Source: Heterohyrax brucei (lineage: Eukaryota; Chordata; Mammalia; Hyracoidea; Procaviidae). Taken from it: a stretch of 64,000 bases of DNA. Every line of letters starts with the position of its first letter. Position 1 is the first letter of the stretch. The position numbers were made by a program, and so were the translations under genes. Location of the stretch: assembly GCA_028571685.1 (NCBI GenBank), contig CM053146.1:23905431-23969430 (forward strand), read 5' to 3'. Positions 1-12,099 of this stretch are shown here, in pieces. The notes below the pieces were generated by a model. That model did no database searches. It was not told the origin of the DNA and was given only the letters and a program-made list of their open reading frames with translations.

Positions 1-110
1 AAGCAGATGACTCGGCTTTTTTCCCATGGTGCTGCTGAGTGGGTTTGAACAGCCAACCCTTAGGTAAGTAGCACAGTGCAAACTGCTTACACTTCAAGAG
101 ACCTCCTTAA
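1..110 (-). repeat. AfroSINE, truncated by window edge
   Basis: Head part of a tRNA-derived afrotherian SINE in reverse orientation. The segment GTGGGTTTGAACAGCCAACC is the reverse complement of the B-box region, followed by the reversed A-box part. The 3' tail lies outside the window. Confidence 0.7.
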
Positions 111-554
111 TGGAAAAGCAGAACTTCATTGTCTTTGGAATAGCTAGAGAATCACAATCTGGGTCCTCAGCTTTGGAAGGAAGACCTCATGTGATTCTCC
201 TCTGGCATTCATCCTTCTCCCTCCTCCTCACTGGTCTCTTCTTTCAGCACTCACTCTGTGGTGTTCAGTCTTCCTCCTAGAACACTGGCTGAAGTTCAAC
301 TTGGCATCTGAATCACAAAAGGATAGAAACAAACTTGAAAATGGCCATCTCTGGCCTTGGAAGATTCTGGTCTGAAGGAAGAGCCCAGGATGAGAATAGA
401 CCATGACAACACTCTACTGTGTGCAAGCAGATATTAAGACAATGGGCAGAATTTTCACCTTAGACACTAAAGCAGAGAGCAAAGGTAAGGGCTCTGCGTT
501 TCAAAGACAGAAGCCAGAACATCTACAAAAACATGCTAAAAGGTTTTCATTATT
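111..554. other. No recognisable gene; unassigned sequence
   Basis: A short frame of 79 codons crosses 403-642, but its end lies inside the next AfroSINE and it resembles no protein I know. Nothing else is visible. Confidence 0.5.
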
Positions 555-760
555 TGTGTTGTTAGTTGCCATTGAGTCAATGCTGATCCATAGTGACCCA
601 CATGTGCAAAAAAACTATTCCATACGGTTTTCATGGCTATGACCTTTTGGAAGCCAATCACCAAGAATGTCTTCTAAGGCACCTCTGGATATGTTTGAGC
701 CACTAGCTTCTTGACTAGTTAGTAGTCAAATGTTTAAACAGTTGTGACATTCAAGCACTC
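555..760 (-). repeat. AfroSINE
   Basis: Starts with the reversed SINE tail (GTTGTTAGTTGCCATTGAGTC, then CATAGTGACCC) and runs back towards a decayed tRNA-like head. Diverged from the copies elsewhere in the window. Confidence 0.75.
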
Positions 761-770
761 CTTACTAAAA

Positions 771-881
771 TGTTGCTGTGTGCTGTCAAGTTGATTCTGA
801 TAGCAACCCTATAAAATAAAGTTTCCTAGGCTGTCATCCTTGTAGGAGCAGATCACCAGGTCTTTTCTCTCACAGACATGC
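771..881 (-). repeat. AfroSINE, partial
   Basis: A second reversed tail (GTCAAGTTGATTCTGATAG, GCAACCCTATA) ending at the AGATCACCAGGTC segment, so the tRNA-like head is missing. Confidence 0.7.
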
Positions 882-974
882 TAATAACACACCAAAAAAT
901 TTATATCAACTCTTTACATACAACCAATCTAAAAACTATACAAGGGGAAGCCATAGAATTGACAAAAACTCATT

Positions 975-1177
975 TAGAGCAGTGGCAGTTCAGTGGTAGA
1001 ATTTTTGTCTGCCACACAGGAGATCTTGGTTGTATTCCCAGCCTCTTTAACTCAAGCAACCACCTGCCAGGGGAAGCTTACTATTGCCATGATGCTTAAC
1101 AGATTTTAACAGAGCTTCCCCTGAGACAGACTAGAAAGAAGGGACTGGCAACCTACCTCCTGAAAGCCAATGAAAAT
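975..1177 (+). repeat. tRNA-Gly-derived SINE
   Basis: Positions 979-1049 align along their whole length with a tRNA-Gly(GCC) gene: GTTCAGTGGTAGAATT for the D arm, TCTGCCAC around the anticodon, then a T arm with decayed CpGs. An unrelated tail with a GAGCTTCC..GACAGACTAG-AAGAA pattern follows, as expected for a tRNA-headed SINE rather than a lone tRNA pseudogene. The T-arm GGTTCGA is mutated, so it should not be a working tRNA gene. Confidence 0.6.
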
Positions 1178-2768
1178 GCTCCCTGGACCAGATGACTTCA
1201 CTATGGAACTCTATCAAACTTTTACAGAATTGACACTGTTCTATTTAAACTCTTCCAAAAGATAGAGAAGAAAAGAATACTCCCTACTTTATTGTATTGA
1301 AACAAACATAGCTTCATATCAAAACAAGACAAAACACTACAAGAAATCCACAGTTCAATGACCCTTATAAAGCTAGATGCAAAAAACCTCAACAAAATCT
1401 CAGCAAATAGAATCCAACGGCATATTAATAGAGTCATATACTACTACTAAGTGGAAGTTATTTCAGAAATGCAAGGTCAATTAGCACTAGAAAGGCAGTC
1501 AGCATAATAAACTGCAAGAGTAGAATAAAAGAAAAGAACTATATAGTCATCTTTACGGATGCAAAAAGGCATTTGGTAAAATCCAACTCCTTTTCTTGAT
1601 GAAAACCATCAAAAAGATTGGAGTAGAAGAAGTTCCTCAATATAATAAGGACACACATGAAAAGGCAACAGCCAATACTATACTTAATGAAGAAAGATTG
1701 AGTGTTGTCCCCTTGAAACTAGAAACAAGACAAGGGTAGCTGCTCTCATCACTGTTATTCAATATTGTATTTAAAGTCCTAATCAGAGCAATAGGACAAG
1801 GAAAAGAAATAAAAGTTATCCAGATTCTAAATAAAAGAGTAAATTATGCCTACTCATAGATGACATGATCCTATGTATAGAAATCCCAAGAAGATCATAA
1901 GAAAGCTTCTAGAATGAATATAAGGACTTGGCAAAGTTTCAGGGTACAAGAATAACTAACAAAGGTCAATTGAGTGTCTATGAACCAGCAGAGACAAATC
2001 TGAAAGGGAAATTAGGGAAACTATTTCATTTACAATATCATCAAAGAGAACAAAATACCAAGGAATAAATTTAACTAATGATATGAAAGACTTATACAAT
2101 GAAAATTATAAAGCACTACTGAAAAATATTAAAGAAGACTTAAATAAATGGAAAGATGGTCTACTTTCATGGATTAAAAGACTTGATATTTTTATGATGT
2201 CAAAGCTACCCAAAGCAATCTATACACTATATGTAATCCCAGCAATAATCCTAACACCCTTCTTTATGGAAATAGAGAAACCAAACCTCAACTTTTCACA
2301 GACTGGCAAGAGACCTCAAATAACTACAGCAATATTGAAAGAGAAGAAGAACAAAGATAAAGAGTGATTCTTCCTGATTCTAAAACATATTACACAATCA
2401 CACTAATCAAAACACCCTAGTACTAGTATAACAATAGATGAGTAGACCTATGGAACAAAATTGAGAGTCTGGAGATAAACCCACACATCTATAGTGCACA
2501 GATTTTGACAGTTCAATTCTAAGGAGAAAGAAGAGTTTCTTCAATAAATGATGTTGGGAAAACTGGATTTACACAAGCAGAAAAATGAAATTGGATCTAT
2601 GTCTCACACTATACACAAAAACAAATTCAAGACAGTTTTAAAGATCAAAAAGTGGAAACTAAAATAATAAAAGCCTTAGGAAACAAAATTCAGGGGCTGA
2701 CATAAAAAGATGAAATAAACAAATAAGATCTCATAAAAATGAAAAACTTTTTTATCAAAAGACTTTAC
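1178..2768 (+). mobile_element. L1 fragment A, ORF2 3' half
   Basis: Decayed LINE-1 ORF2 from the reverse transcriptase core to the C-terminal region. Readable pieces include the PLDQMTSLWNSIK-type start of the RT domain and, at 2083-2367, an open 94-codon stretch typical of the ORF2 C-terminal part (DLYNENYKALLKNIKEDLNKW). Frames are broken throughout. It stops where the 5' end of L1 fragment B begins. Confidence 0.8.
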
Positions 2769-2769
2769 C

Positions 2770-5700
2770 AGAAAGGTGAGGCTAAGATGTCAAAGTAATT
2801 GAACACTTCAGGTGATCCCTCTCAAAAACAAACAAAAAAATGAATCAATTAATATGACATTCTGTGAGCCCTGAACACCAAGGGAAAGGTGAAGAAATTG
2901 TACGGAGCATCAGGAAGGGAAGAGTAGGCCCTAGGATTTAGCAGACCTGACCCAGCGGCAGTTAGCTCCCCTCAGGTGGATCAGCGCTGGCGAGCTGGAT
3001 GAGCAGAGTGGTGGCTTTCTGAGGGCATCTTCCTCAGTGTATAGACCAGGAAGTGGAAGGCCTGCTCACCCTACCAGAACCAGTGAAGGATAGAATTCAG
3101 CTGTCCAAAGCAAAGCCGACTGCATCTAATTGGCCATGGGAGGATCTAAACCTTTCCTTAAGGATAAATTATTCTCCTTTCTCCCAACACTTCCCCTTCC
3201 ATTCTCTGCACTGCAGCTGGATCCAGAGCATAACACCTTGACCTGGGCCAGAAGTAGTACTCCTTAAACTCACCCTAAGCCATTCTCCTGGTCTCAAAGA
3301 GGGAACAATTCAATGAACAAGGGGAGGTGGTTGGGAAATAAACCAATAAAATATCCTGTTCGCAACCCTAAGCCGGGAACTCAGGGCAGAAACAGTTCCT
3401 TTGCCTGGAATCAGACATAAAGAGACATGACTTCCTCACAGACACTCACCAAATCCTGTCAGCCCCTGTAAGCACAGACACCTGTGCTTATACAAATCAC
3501 CTTTGTCCATCTGGACTGTAGGTAAGAGCCTATTTGGTGACTGATTACTGAGGCACCCAAACTAAATACTACAAGAAAATAAACAGACAATAGGGTTCAT
3601 TTATTAGTAACAGCTCTAACCACCCAGTAACAGGATGTTAGACCCTCAAAGACACCCAAAATCAAACTAGCTCACACTACTATCCTACTTTGGCACTTCC
3701 AAACAAAACAAAACAAGAAGATAGAACATACTAAGCAAACACTAAAAAAATAAATACAACAGCTTACTGATGGCCCAGAGACAAGAATCAATATCAAATC
3801 ACTTAAAAAGACAGACCATGATGGCTTCAGAAAGCTTTCAAAACAAAGAATCAAGAAATTTTCCAGATGAAGGAAATCTCCAGGAATTATTGAAGCTAGA
3901 ATATAAAAGATTAAAGGCAGCTGTGGATAAATGAAAAATAATCTACGAAGGAGGGTCAATAAGACTGACTAGACCAGACTACAGAAACCACTGAAGGCAA
4001 GAAGACAATGGGATGATGTATACAAAGTCTTGAAGGAAAAAAATGTCAGCCAAGAATTAAATATCCAGTAAAACTGTTTCTCAAATATGACAGCAAAATT
4101 AGGACATTTCCAGATAAATAGAAATTTAGAGAATTTGTAAAAACTAACTAAATAAGAAGAAATACCAGAGGGAGTCTTTCAGTTTGAAAATCAATAACAT
4201 CAGATAACAACCCAAGGCTAGAATGAAGAACAGAGCAACAGGATATCAACCAAAACAGGGAAATCACAAAAATAAATCAAAGCTAAAACACTGGAAATAG
4301 GGAAACAGAGATGTCAATTAGGTGAAAGATGAAAACATTATGATGAAAAGAAGGAATAAAAAATGTTGTCACATATCTTTCATATGGGGAGGAAGTCAAG
4401 ACAACTAAGAGAAATTAAAGATTCAGAAAAATCAGGGTAAATATTTAGGTACCCACCAAGGAAACTAACAGTTTTACACATCAAAATAAGAACAAAAACC
4501 TGAAGTGTCAGCAAAAACAAAACCAACAACAAAAAGATGGAAAGAAAACATGTAAAGAAAAATGAATCAGCACAGAAATCATTAACATACACACCAAAAA
4601 AAACATCAAAATGACAGCATTAAACCAATGTCTATTAATATTTATGCTGACTGTAAATGACTAAATGAACCAATAAATATACAGTGTGGCAGAATAGATA
4701 AGAAAACATGATCTGTCTATACGATGCCTGAAAGAGATACACCTTAAACTTAAGGCTCAAACAAACTAAAACTCAGAGGATGGAAAAATACATATCAAGT
4801 AAACAACATTCAAAAAATAGCAGTGGCAATATTAATTTCAGATAAAATACACTTTAAGGTAGAATCCACCACAATGGTTAAGGAAGAACACTATATAATG
4901 ATTAAAAATGCAATACATCAGGAGGTCATAACCATACTAAATATTAATGCACTCAATGATAGAGTTTCTAAATATATAGAAAGAACTCTAACAGCACTGA
5001 AAAGAGAAATAACAGCTCCAAAATAATAGGATCTGTCAATATACCACTGAAGGACAGAACATCCAGAAAGAAGCTAAATAAAGACACATAAAATCTAAAT
5101 GCCACAACTAATCAACTTGGCCTCATAGATATATAGAGAGTACTTCACACAGCAGCAGTCAAGTTTCCTTTTTCTCCAAGGCATGTTGAACATTCTCAAG
5201 AACAGACTATATATTAGGTGAAAAAGCAAGCCTTAACAAAACCTAAAGTATCAAAAATGTTTCAAAGCATGTTTTCAGACCATAAAGCTGTAGAAGTAGA
5301 AATCAATAACAGAAAAGGGAAGGAAAAAATAATCAAACACATAGAAACTGAACAATGCCTTGCTCAAAAACTACTGTATTAAAGAAGAAATCAAGGATGT
5401 AATAAAAATATTCACAGAATCAAATAAGAACAAAAACTTCCTATCAGAAACTCTGGGAAACAGCAAAAGCAGTGCTCAGAGGTCAATTTATTTCAATAAA
5501 TGAACACCTCCTGAAAAACGAATGGGCCTAATTCAGAGCAGTTACACTACAACTTGAATACGTAGAAAGAGAGCAATAAAAGAACCCCTCTGACACAAGA
5601 AGAAAGTATATAATAAAAATGAAAAAACTAAATGAATTCAAGAACACAAAAACAATCAAAAGATTTAACAAGACCAAAATCTGGTTCTTTGAAACAATCA

Positions 5701-6745
5701 ACAAAATCAATAAACCACTGGCCAAAGTGACAAGAGAAAAACTCAAGAGGAAGCAAATAACCTGAATAAGAAATGAGATGAGTATATCACAAAATAATTA
5801 ATTCAAATTTAAAAAATCATAACAGAATACTATGACAGATTGTACTTGAAAACCTAGAGGAAATGGATAAATTTCTAGTAACACACTACCTACCTAAACT
5901 AACACGAACAGAGTTAGAACGATTTAAAAAATAAATAAGTAACAAGAGATTAAAAGGGTAATTTAAAAACTCCCAACCAAAAAAAAAAAGCGCTGGTCCT
6001 GATGGCTTCACTTAAGAATTCAACAAAACTTTCAGAAAAGAGGTAACATCACTATTGCTAAAAGTAATTCAGAGCATAAAAAAGGATAGAATACTCGTAA
6101 ATTCATTCTATGAAGCCAGCACAACTCTGATATCAAAACCAGGTAAAGACAGCACAAAAAAGGAAAATTAGAGACCAATATGTCTCATGAACTTAGATGC
6201 AAAAATCCTCAACAAACTTTCAGCCAGTTCAGTTCAAGAATGTATCCAGAAAATAATTCACTGTGACCAACTGAAATTTATACCAAGTATGCAGGGGTGG
6301 TTCAACATTAGAAAAACAATGTCATCAACCACGTAAATAAAATCAAAGACAAGAACCACTTGATTTTGACAATTCATGAAGAAAAGAGACTTGACAAATT
6401 TCAATACTCGTTCATGTTAAACTCTCAACAGAATAGAAATACAAGGGAAATTCCTCAACATAATCAAGAGCTTTATAGAAAAACCAACAGCCAACATCAT
6501 CCTTAATGGAGACATTCTGAAAGCATTCCCCTTGAGAATGGGAACAAGACAAGAAAACCTTTTATCGCCACCTTTATTCAAAACTGAACTGGAGGTTCTA
6601 GTCAGAGGAATCAGGCTAGAAAAAGAAATAAAGGGCTTCCAAATTGGCAAGGAAGAAGTAAAGGTATCTCTACTTGCAGATGATAAAATCTTATACAAAG
6701 AAAATCCTTAAGGATCCACAAAAAAATGAAAACAGAAAACCCTAC
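2770..6745 (+). mobile_element. L1 fragment B, 5'UTR to ORF2 RT
   Basis: An old L1 beginning with a GAGGCTAAGATG-type 5' start, a GC-richer 5'UTR to about 3.7 kb, an ORF1-like part near 3.8-4.1 kb, and ORF2 from about 4.6 kb. The RT region is legible near 6.0-6.7 kb (ATTCATTCTATGAAGCCAGC and a reading close to [12 protein letters not shown] for the catalytic YADD-type box). Many stops and frameshifts. Truncated at its 3' side near the RTE copy that follows. Confidence 0.75.
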
Positions 6746-6759
6746 TGGAAGTTACAGAA

Positions 6760-8500
6760 GAAATCCTGTACAATCTCGATCTTTTCCCATTTACCATAGT
6801 GTTGATATTGGTCCAGTTGTGAGGACTTTTGTTTATGTTGTTTATGTTGAGGGGTAATCCATACTGAAGGCTGTGTTCTTTGGTCTTCATTAGTAAGTAC
6901 TTCAAGTCCTCTTCACTTTAAGCAAGTAAGGTAGTGTTATCCATGTAACACAAGCTGTTAATGAGTCTTCTTCTAATTCTGATGCATATTCTTCTTCAGA
7001 ATCCAGCTTCACAGATTATTTCCTTGGCATACAGATTGAATACATATGATGAAGGGATACAACTCCTTCCTCTTCTTCTGTCAAAAAATCTGCCTCCACA
7101 TGAGCACAATGAAGTGCTCTGGTCTTCCCATTCTCTGTCATGTTATCCATAATTTGCTATGATCTACAAATTCAAATGCCTTTGTGTAGTCAATAAAACA
7201 CAAGTAAACATCCTTCTGATATTCTCTGCTTCTAGCCAGGTTCCATCTAACATTAGCAATGATATCTTTGGTTTCCACATCCTCTTCTGAATCCAGCCTG
7301 GTTTCTGGTAGTTCCCTGTTAGTATATTGTTGCAGCCACTTTTGAGTGATCTTCAGCAAAATTCTATCTGCATGTTATATTAAAGACATTGTCTGATAAT
7401 TTCTGCATTTGGTTGGATCATCTTCTTGGGAATAGGTAAAAACATGGATCTCTTCCAGTGCGTTTGCCAGGTAGCTGTCTTCCAAGTTTCTTATCGTAAA
7501 CAGCTGAGCACTTTCAGTGCTGCATACATTTGATGAAACATCTCGATTGATAGACCATCAATTCCTAGAGTCTTGTTTTTCACCAATGCCTTCAGTGAAG
7601 CTTAGACTTCTTCCTTCAATATTATCAGTTCTTAATGATGTGTTACCTCCTGAAATGGTTAAATGTTGACCAATTCTTTTTGATGTGATAACTATCCCAT
7701 CTTCCTTTCCTGTTTTCTGTGTTATTTAATATTTTGTGCATGGAATCCTTCATTATTTCAACTGAATTCATGAATTTTTTCTTCAGTACTTTCAGCTTGA
7801 GAAATACCAAGTGTGTTCTTCCCTTTAGGTTTCTATCTCCAGTTCTTTTCATGCGTCATTGTAATAACTTTATCTTCTCAAGCTGCCCTTTGAAGTCTTC
7901 TGTTTGATTGTTTTACTTGATCAATTCTTCTTTTTGCTTCAGCTGTTTGATATTCAAGAGCAAGTTTCAGAGTCTCTTCTGATATCTATTTTGGATTTTT
8001 CTTTCATCACTGTCTTTTTAATGACCTCTTGCTTTCCTCACATATGAGGTCCTTGATGTCATTCCACAACTCATCTCATCTTTGGCCATTAGTGTTCAAT
8101 GTGTCAAATCTCTTCTTAAGATGGTCTCTGAACTCAGGTGGGATATACTCAAGTTCATACTTGGGATCTCCTAGATTTAATATAATTTTCTTCAGTTTCA
8201 ACTTGAACTTGCATATGAGCCATTGATAGTCTGTTCCACAGTAGGTCCCTGGCCTTGTTCTGCCTCATGATCTTGAGCTTTTCCATCATCTCTTTCCACA
8301 GATGTAGTCAATTTGATTCATGTGTATTCCATTTAGGGAAGTTCATGGGTATAGTGGCTGCCTATATTGGAAAAAAAAATGTATTTGCAATGAAGACGTT
8401 GTTGGTTTTATAAAATTACATCATGTGCTCTCTGGCATCATTTCTATCACCAAGGCCATATTTTCCAACTACCAACCTTTCTTCTTTGTTGTTTTAAAAT
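6760..8500 (-). mobile_element. RTE/BovB-like LINE, RT portion
   Basis: Reverse-strand LINE of the RTE clade. At 7359-7138 it encodes a recognisable RT segment (ANVRWNLARSREYQKDVYLC, FIDYTKAFEFVDHSKLW); the first part of the RT and the linker after the endonuclease lie towards 8.0-8.5 kb. Frames are broken. The segment at 8.0-8.45 kb is homologous to 28.7-29.1 kb, which allowed the two copies to be compared. Confidence 0.75.
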
Positions 8501-8639
8501 AGAATACTGGAAATTAAAAATAATTTTTAAATAAAAACAACCCAAAGATGTAAAGTAACTTCATTTTTTTAGTCTTGTGAAATTTGTTTCAAAAGAACAA
8601 AGAAATGGAAATATTGGGAGGGAGAAAAAAATATAGGAC
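8501..8639. other. AT-rich spacer, nothing recognised
   Basis: Short A/T-rich stretch between the RTE copy and the HAL1-like piece. Confidence 0.4.
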
Positions 8640-9262
8640 AATCCAGGAAAAAAAAATCTGCCCAATAGGATTTCCAGGTAAAAAAGGAAAAAGAACATAG
8701 AAGTAAAGAAAAATAATAATTCTAGATTGATAGATAAGCAGGACCTAGTAGACTTGATCTTTAAGAGGTTTTAATCATGTCCTTATGAATCTCAGAGTAC
8801 TAATAACAAAAGGAAAACCCTAGAAGTGTTAAGAAAAAAAAAGTAATTCATCCACTGAAAAGCAAAAAAATTGAATTCAATTGTCAATAGACTTTTTAGT
8901 AACAACACTGAATGATGCAAGACTGTGGAAAAATGAATTCAAAGTTCTCAATAAAACTGTATTTAGAGTTTCATACCCTGAAAAACTATCAATAAATAGT
9001 GAAGGTAATTATTTTCATACATACAAGTTTACCTACCACACAATCCCTATGAAAAGGAAAAAAAAATTACTGGAGTATACACTCAGTGAATGGAAAAAAA
9101 AAAGTCTAGGAAAGAAGTTATAGACTATAAAAATCAATATAAACCTCCCAGGGTGCACTAAAAAACAAATACCAACTTGACATAAATTAGAAGAAGCAGT
9201 TGGAAGTTTTCAAGAAAAATACTTCCAAGGAAATAAATTTTATTCAACAAATATTATGATGT
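8640..9262 (+). mobile_element. HAL1-like (ORF1-only L1) fragment
   Basis: The open stretch at 8881-9123 reads VTTLNDARLWKNEFKVLNKT and then YPEKLSINSEG, the type of sequence found at the 3' part of half-L1 elements that carry ORF1 only. No reverse transcriptase follows. Confidence 0.5.
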
Positions 9263-9269
9263 AAAACTA

Positions 9270-9395
9270 AACTCATTACCACTGAGTTGATTCCAGTGCA
9301 TACCCATCCCTAAGACAGAGTGGAACTGCCTCATAGAGTCTCCAAAGGGCAGCTGGTGGATTAGAATTTCCACTGCATCACCAAGAATCCACTAT
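9270..9395 (-). repeat. AfroSINE
   Basis: Reversed tail (ACTGAGTTGATTCCAGTGCAT), the AGAGTGGAACTGCC segment and the reversed B box (GTGGATTAGAATTTCCACTG). It interrupts the HAL1-like material. Confidence 0.75.
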
Positions 9396-10045
9396 AATGT
9401 AAGTAGAAGCTAAAAAATCTAACTACCATGCTGAAAATGGCAGTATAACTACTTTTCACAAAAAGAAAATAAGAAAAAGGCAGTTATAAGCTGTGGTAAA
9501 AATGAAAAAGAGCAAGAAAATCATGAATCAAAAGAAAAGCACAGTAAAATATGCATTAATTTAAGCATTTTATGACATTTTTTGAAAAAATGATAATCTC
9601 ATTGGCCTTGACAATTGGAATACTTACATGTAGAACAAGTTTAACAACAAGATATATTTTTCATCCACAGCAAAACACAAGAGCGCAAGCACACAAGACC
9701 AACACTACAAGCACACTTTAAGTCTTTGCTCATTCTGTGCCTTCCTTTAAATCCAATTTGTCAAAACAAGTCAAGATGTGGGAAATATATTCTGTCCATC
9801 ATGAAACCATGTAACTAACCATAGATAAAGAGTATGAGGAGTAAGTGAATACGTGCTAAGTAAAAAACTGACTGTGCCCTAAACAGACACACCATACCAT
9901 CCCCCTACAATAAAGACCTGAAAAACTTTAGTAACACAGATAAAACGGTCAGTCTTAGGACCAGAGCATCAAATAAAGGAATAAAGAATTAAACCAAACA
10001 CCTAACAGAAAAATAAAATGGCAGAATACAGAGAACGGACAGAGA
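9396..10045. other. AT-rich old repeat remnant
   Basis: A-rich on the + strand and probably the decayed remainder of the HAL1/L1 element before it. No reading frame or motif I can assign. Confidence 0.35.
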
Positions 10046-10545
10046 TACTGTCACAGATTGAATTATTTCACCCCCAAATGTGGGTGTCAATTTGTCTGGG
10101 CCATGGTTCCTAGCATCATGCGGCTGTCCTCCATTTTGTGATTGTAATTTTACATTAGAGGATGAGGGTAAAATTGTAATGGCCTTACTAAGGACACATC
10201 CCTGATTCAATATAAAGAGAGTTTCCCTGATGTGTGGCCTGTAACACTTTTCTCTCTCAAGAGATAAAAACCAAAGGGAAGTAAGCAGAGACGGAGACTT
10301 CATATCACCTAAAAAACAATGCTCAGAGCACAGTACGTCCTTTGGGCCCTCTGTCCCTGTGCAGAGAAACTCCCAGTCTGGGGAAGATTGATGAGGAGGT
10401 CAAGAGAGAAAGAAATCCTTCCCCTAGAGCTGGTGTCCTGAATTTGGACTTTTAGCCTATTTTATTATGAAGAAATAAATTTATCTTTGTGAAAGCCCTC
10501 CACATGTAGTATTTCTATCATAGCAGCACCAGATAACTAAGACAG
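10046..10545 (+). mobile_element. Solitary MaLR-like LTR
   Basis: An LTR of the mammalian MaLR/MLT1 kind: GATTGAATTATTTCACCCCC near the 5' end, AAGAAATAAATTTATC as the polyadenylation signal region, and AGCACCAGATAACTAAGACA at the 3' end. The same family recurs in reverse at 53.43-53.94 and 55.05-55.56 kb and, interrupted, at 38.73-40.07 kb. Confidence 0.65.
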
Positions 10546-11233
10546 ATATGGAGTGGAGGTCCTCAGCCACAGTGTTTCCATCTTGAACACAGCTAGTCAT
10601 GACCACCAACAGGGGGAGTACGGGTAGAAAATGTCACAGAGCTCTCAACAGGAGACAAAGCACCCAAGAACCAAGGAAACATACTTTTCAACTCTATACT
10701 TCTCTGGTGAGTAGAAGCAAGAACATCATCCTCAACCACTCCTGGCAATAAGAATCTCCCACCTCTGGGACTACCAGCCCCCTCCTGCCTAACTTTTTTC
10801 CTCCTCTGTCCCGTTTCTTTGTCATTCACTAGCCTTATATCATCACCTCCTTCCCTGCAACTACAGTTTTTTCTTTCTTTTCTGTCTCCCTCTCATCTAA
10901 TCCTACACAACCTCCCCTCATCACCGGCCCCTGTGTCCATCCATCCCCACTCCACAACCTTCACTACACTGCCATTTTTTTAATTTTTTCTTTCTTCTTT
11001 TTCTCCATTCTACCTAGTCTCATACACAATCTCCCCTAACTTCCTGCTGGACCATGTTATATCATTGTGGCTAGAGAGCCACTGGCCTGTCATATCCTCA
11101 CTCCTACTCACTGACCACCACTGCATCGTCTTTTGTTTCTCTTCCTTTTCCCTGCCACATAGTCCTGTGTGCCACCTCACTTCTTTCCCACTGGACCCTG
11201 CCATGCCACCATGGCTAGAGGGCACTGGTCCAA

Positions 11234-11262
11234 TTTAGCCCTGGATCCATCCCATCCCTGCC

Positions 11263-11307
<45 letters not shown>

Positions 11308-11489
11308 CCCTGCCACCATATATATATATCCCTGCCACGATATATGCATATATGTGTGTGTATATATGTGTATATGTATATATATACACATACATATATA
11401 TGTGTATATGTATATATAGATATATACATACATATATATGTATATGTATATATATATAGTGGCAGGGATGGGATGGATCCAGGACTAAA
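11234..11489. repeat. Inverted repeat flanking a microsatellite
   Basis: The left arm 11,234-11,265 and right arm 11,458-11,489 are reverse complements at 31 of 32 positions. The short unit ATCCCTGCCAC occurs three times forward (in the left arm and twice just inside the array) and once inverted. The arms enclose (TG)n and (TATG)n/(TA)n arrays. Confidence 0.85.
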
Positions 11490-11565
11490 GTAGACCACAT
11501 ATACATATATATATGTATATGTACTTATGTGTACACACATACTTATACATATACATATATATTGC
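11265..11565. repeat. (TG)n / (TA)n / (TATG)n microsatellite
   Basis: About 20 TG units from 11,265, then alternating TATATG, TACATA and TATATA tracts to about 11,565. Low-complexity frames of about 100 codons on both strands arise only from this composition. Confidence 0.95.
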
Positions 11566-12099
11566 TCTTTTTCTTCTTTTCACCTAGCTCAGTATGCTAT
11601 ACCCTCTTCCTTTACACTAGCTCACTACACTACTTCCACTGTTTCTGCCAGGCCCTAGTTCTGAACTATCCCCACCTGCCAGCTCCCACCACACCAACCC
11701 TTTTTCCCTTTTTCTATGTTATTTCTTTCTCTTTTGTCTCTTTCCCTCCCACTTAGCCCATATGCCAACTTCCACCCTCCTGCCAGCCTCTACCATGCTA
11801 CCATGGCTAGAGTGCAGCTGGCTCAGTCCTTCCACATTGAACCTGCAAAGTCCTTCTGTTCCTGCCACTCACTCAGCTGCTGAATGGTAGAAACTGAGCC
11901 CATACCACCTCACTTCCAACATGCCTGCCCATCTGGAGATTGTGAATGCTTTCACATCACTGGACCAAGCCCAGGAATCAGATAATGCCCACTCAGTCTG
12001 CCCTCAACCATCTCATCAAACCAGTGTACAGCAAAGTGGAGTCACCTGCTTCCCTGACCACCAGGTAAGGAAATGAGAGCTATCATGCTTACAGGCAAG

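Noticed and set aside
979-1049. Functional tRNA-Gly gene
   Set aside because: The T arm and other CpG positions are mutated and a SINE tail is attached.
11169-11540. Four to five frames of about 70-110 codons on both strands
   Set aside because: They encode only Tyr/Ile/His/Cys/Val repeats from the microsatellite.
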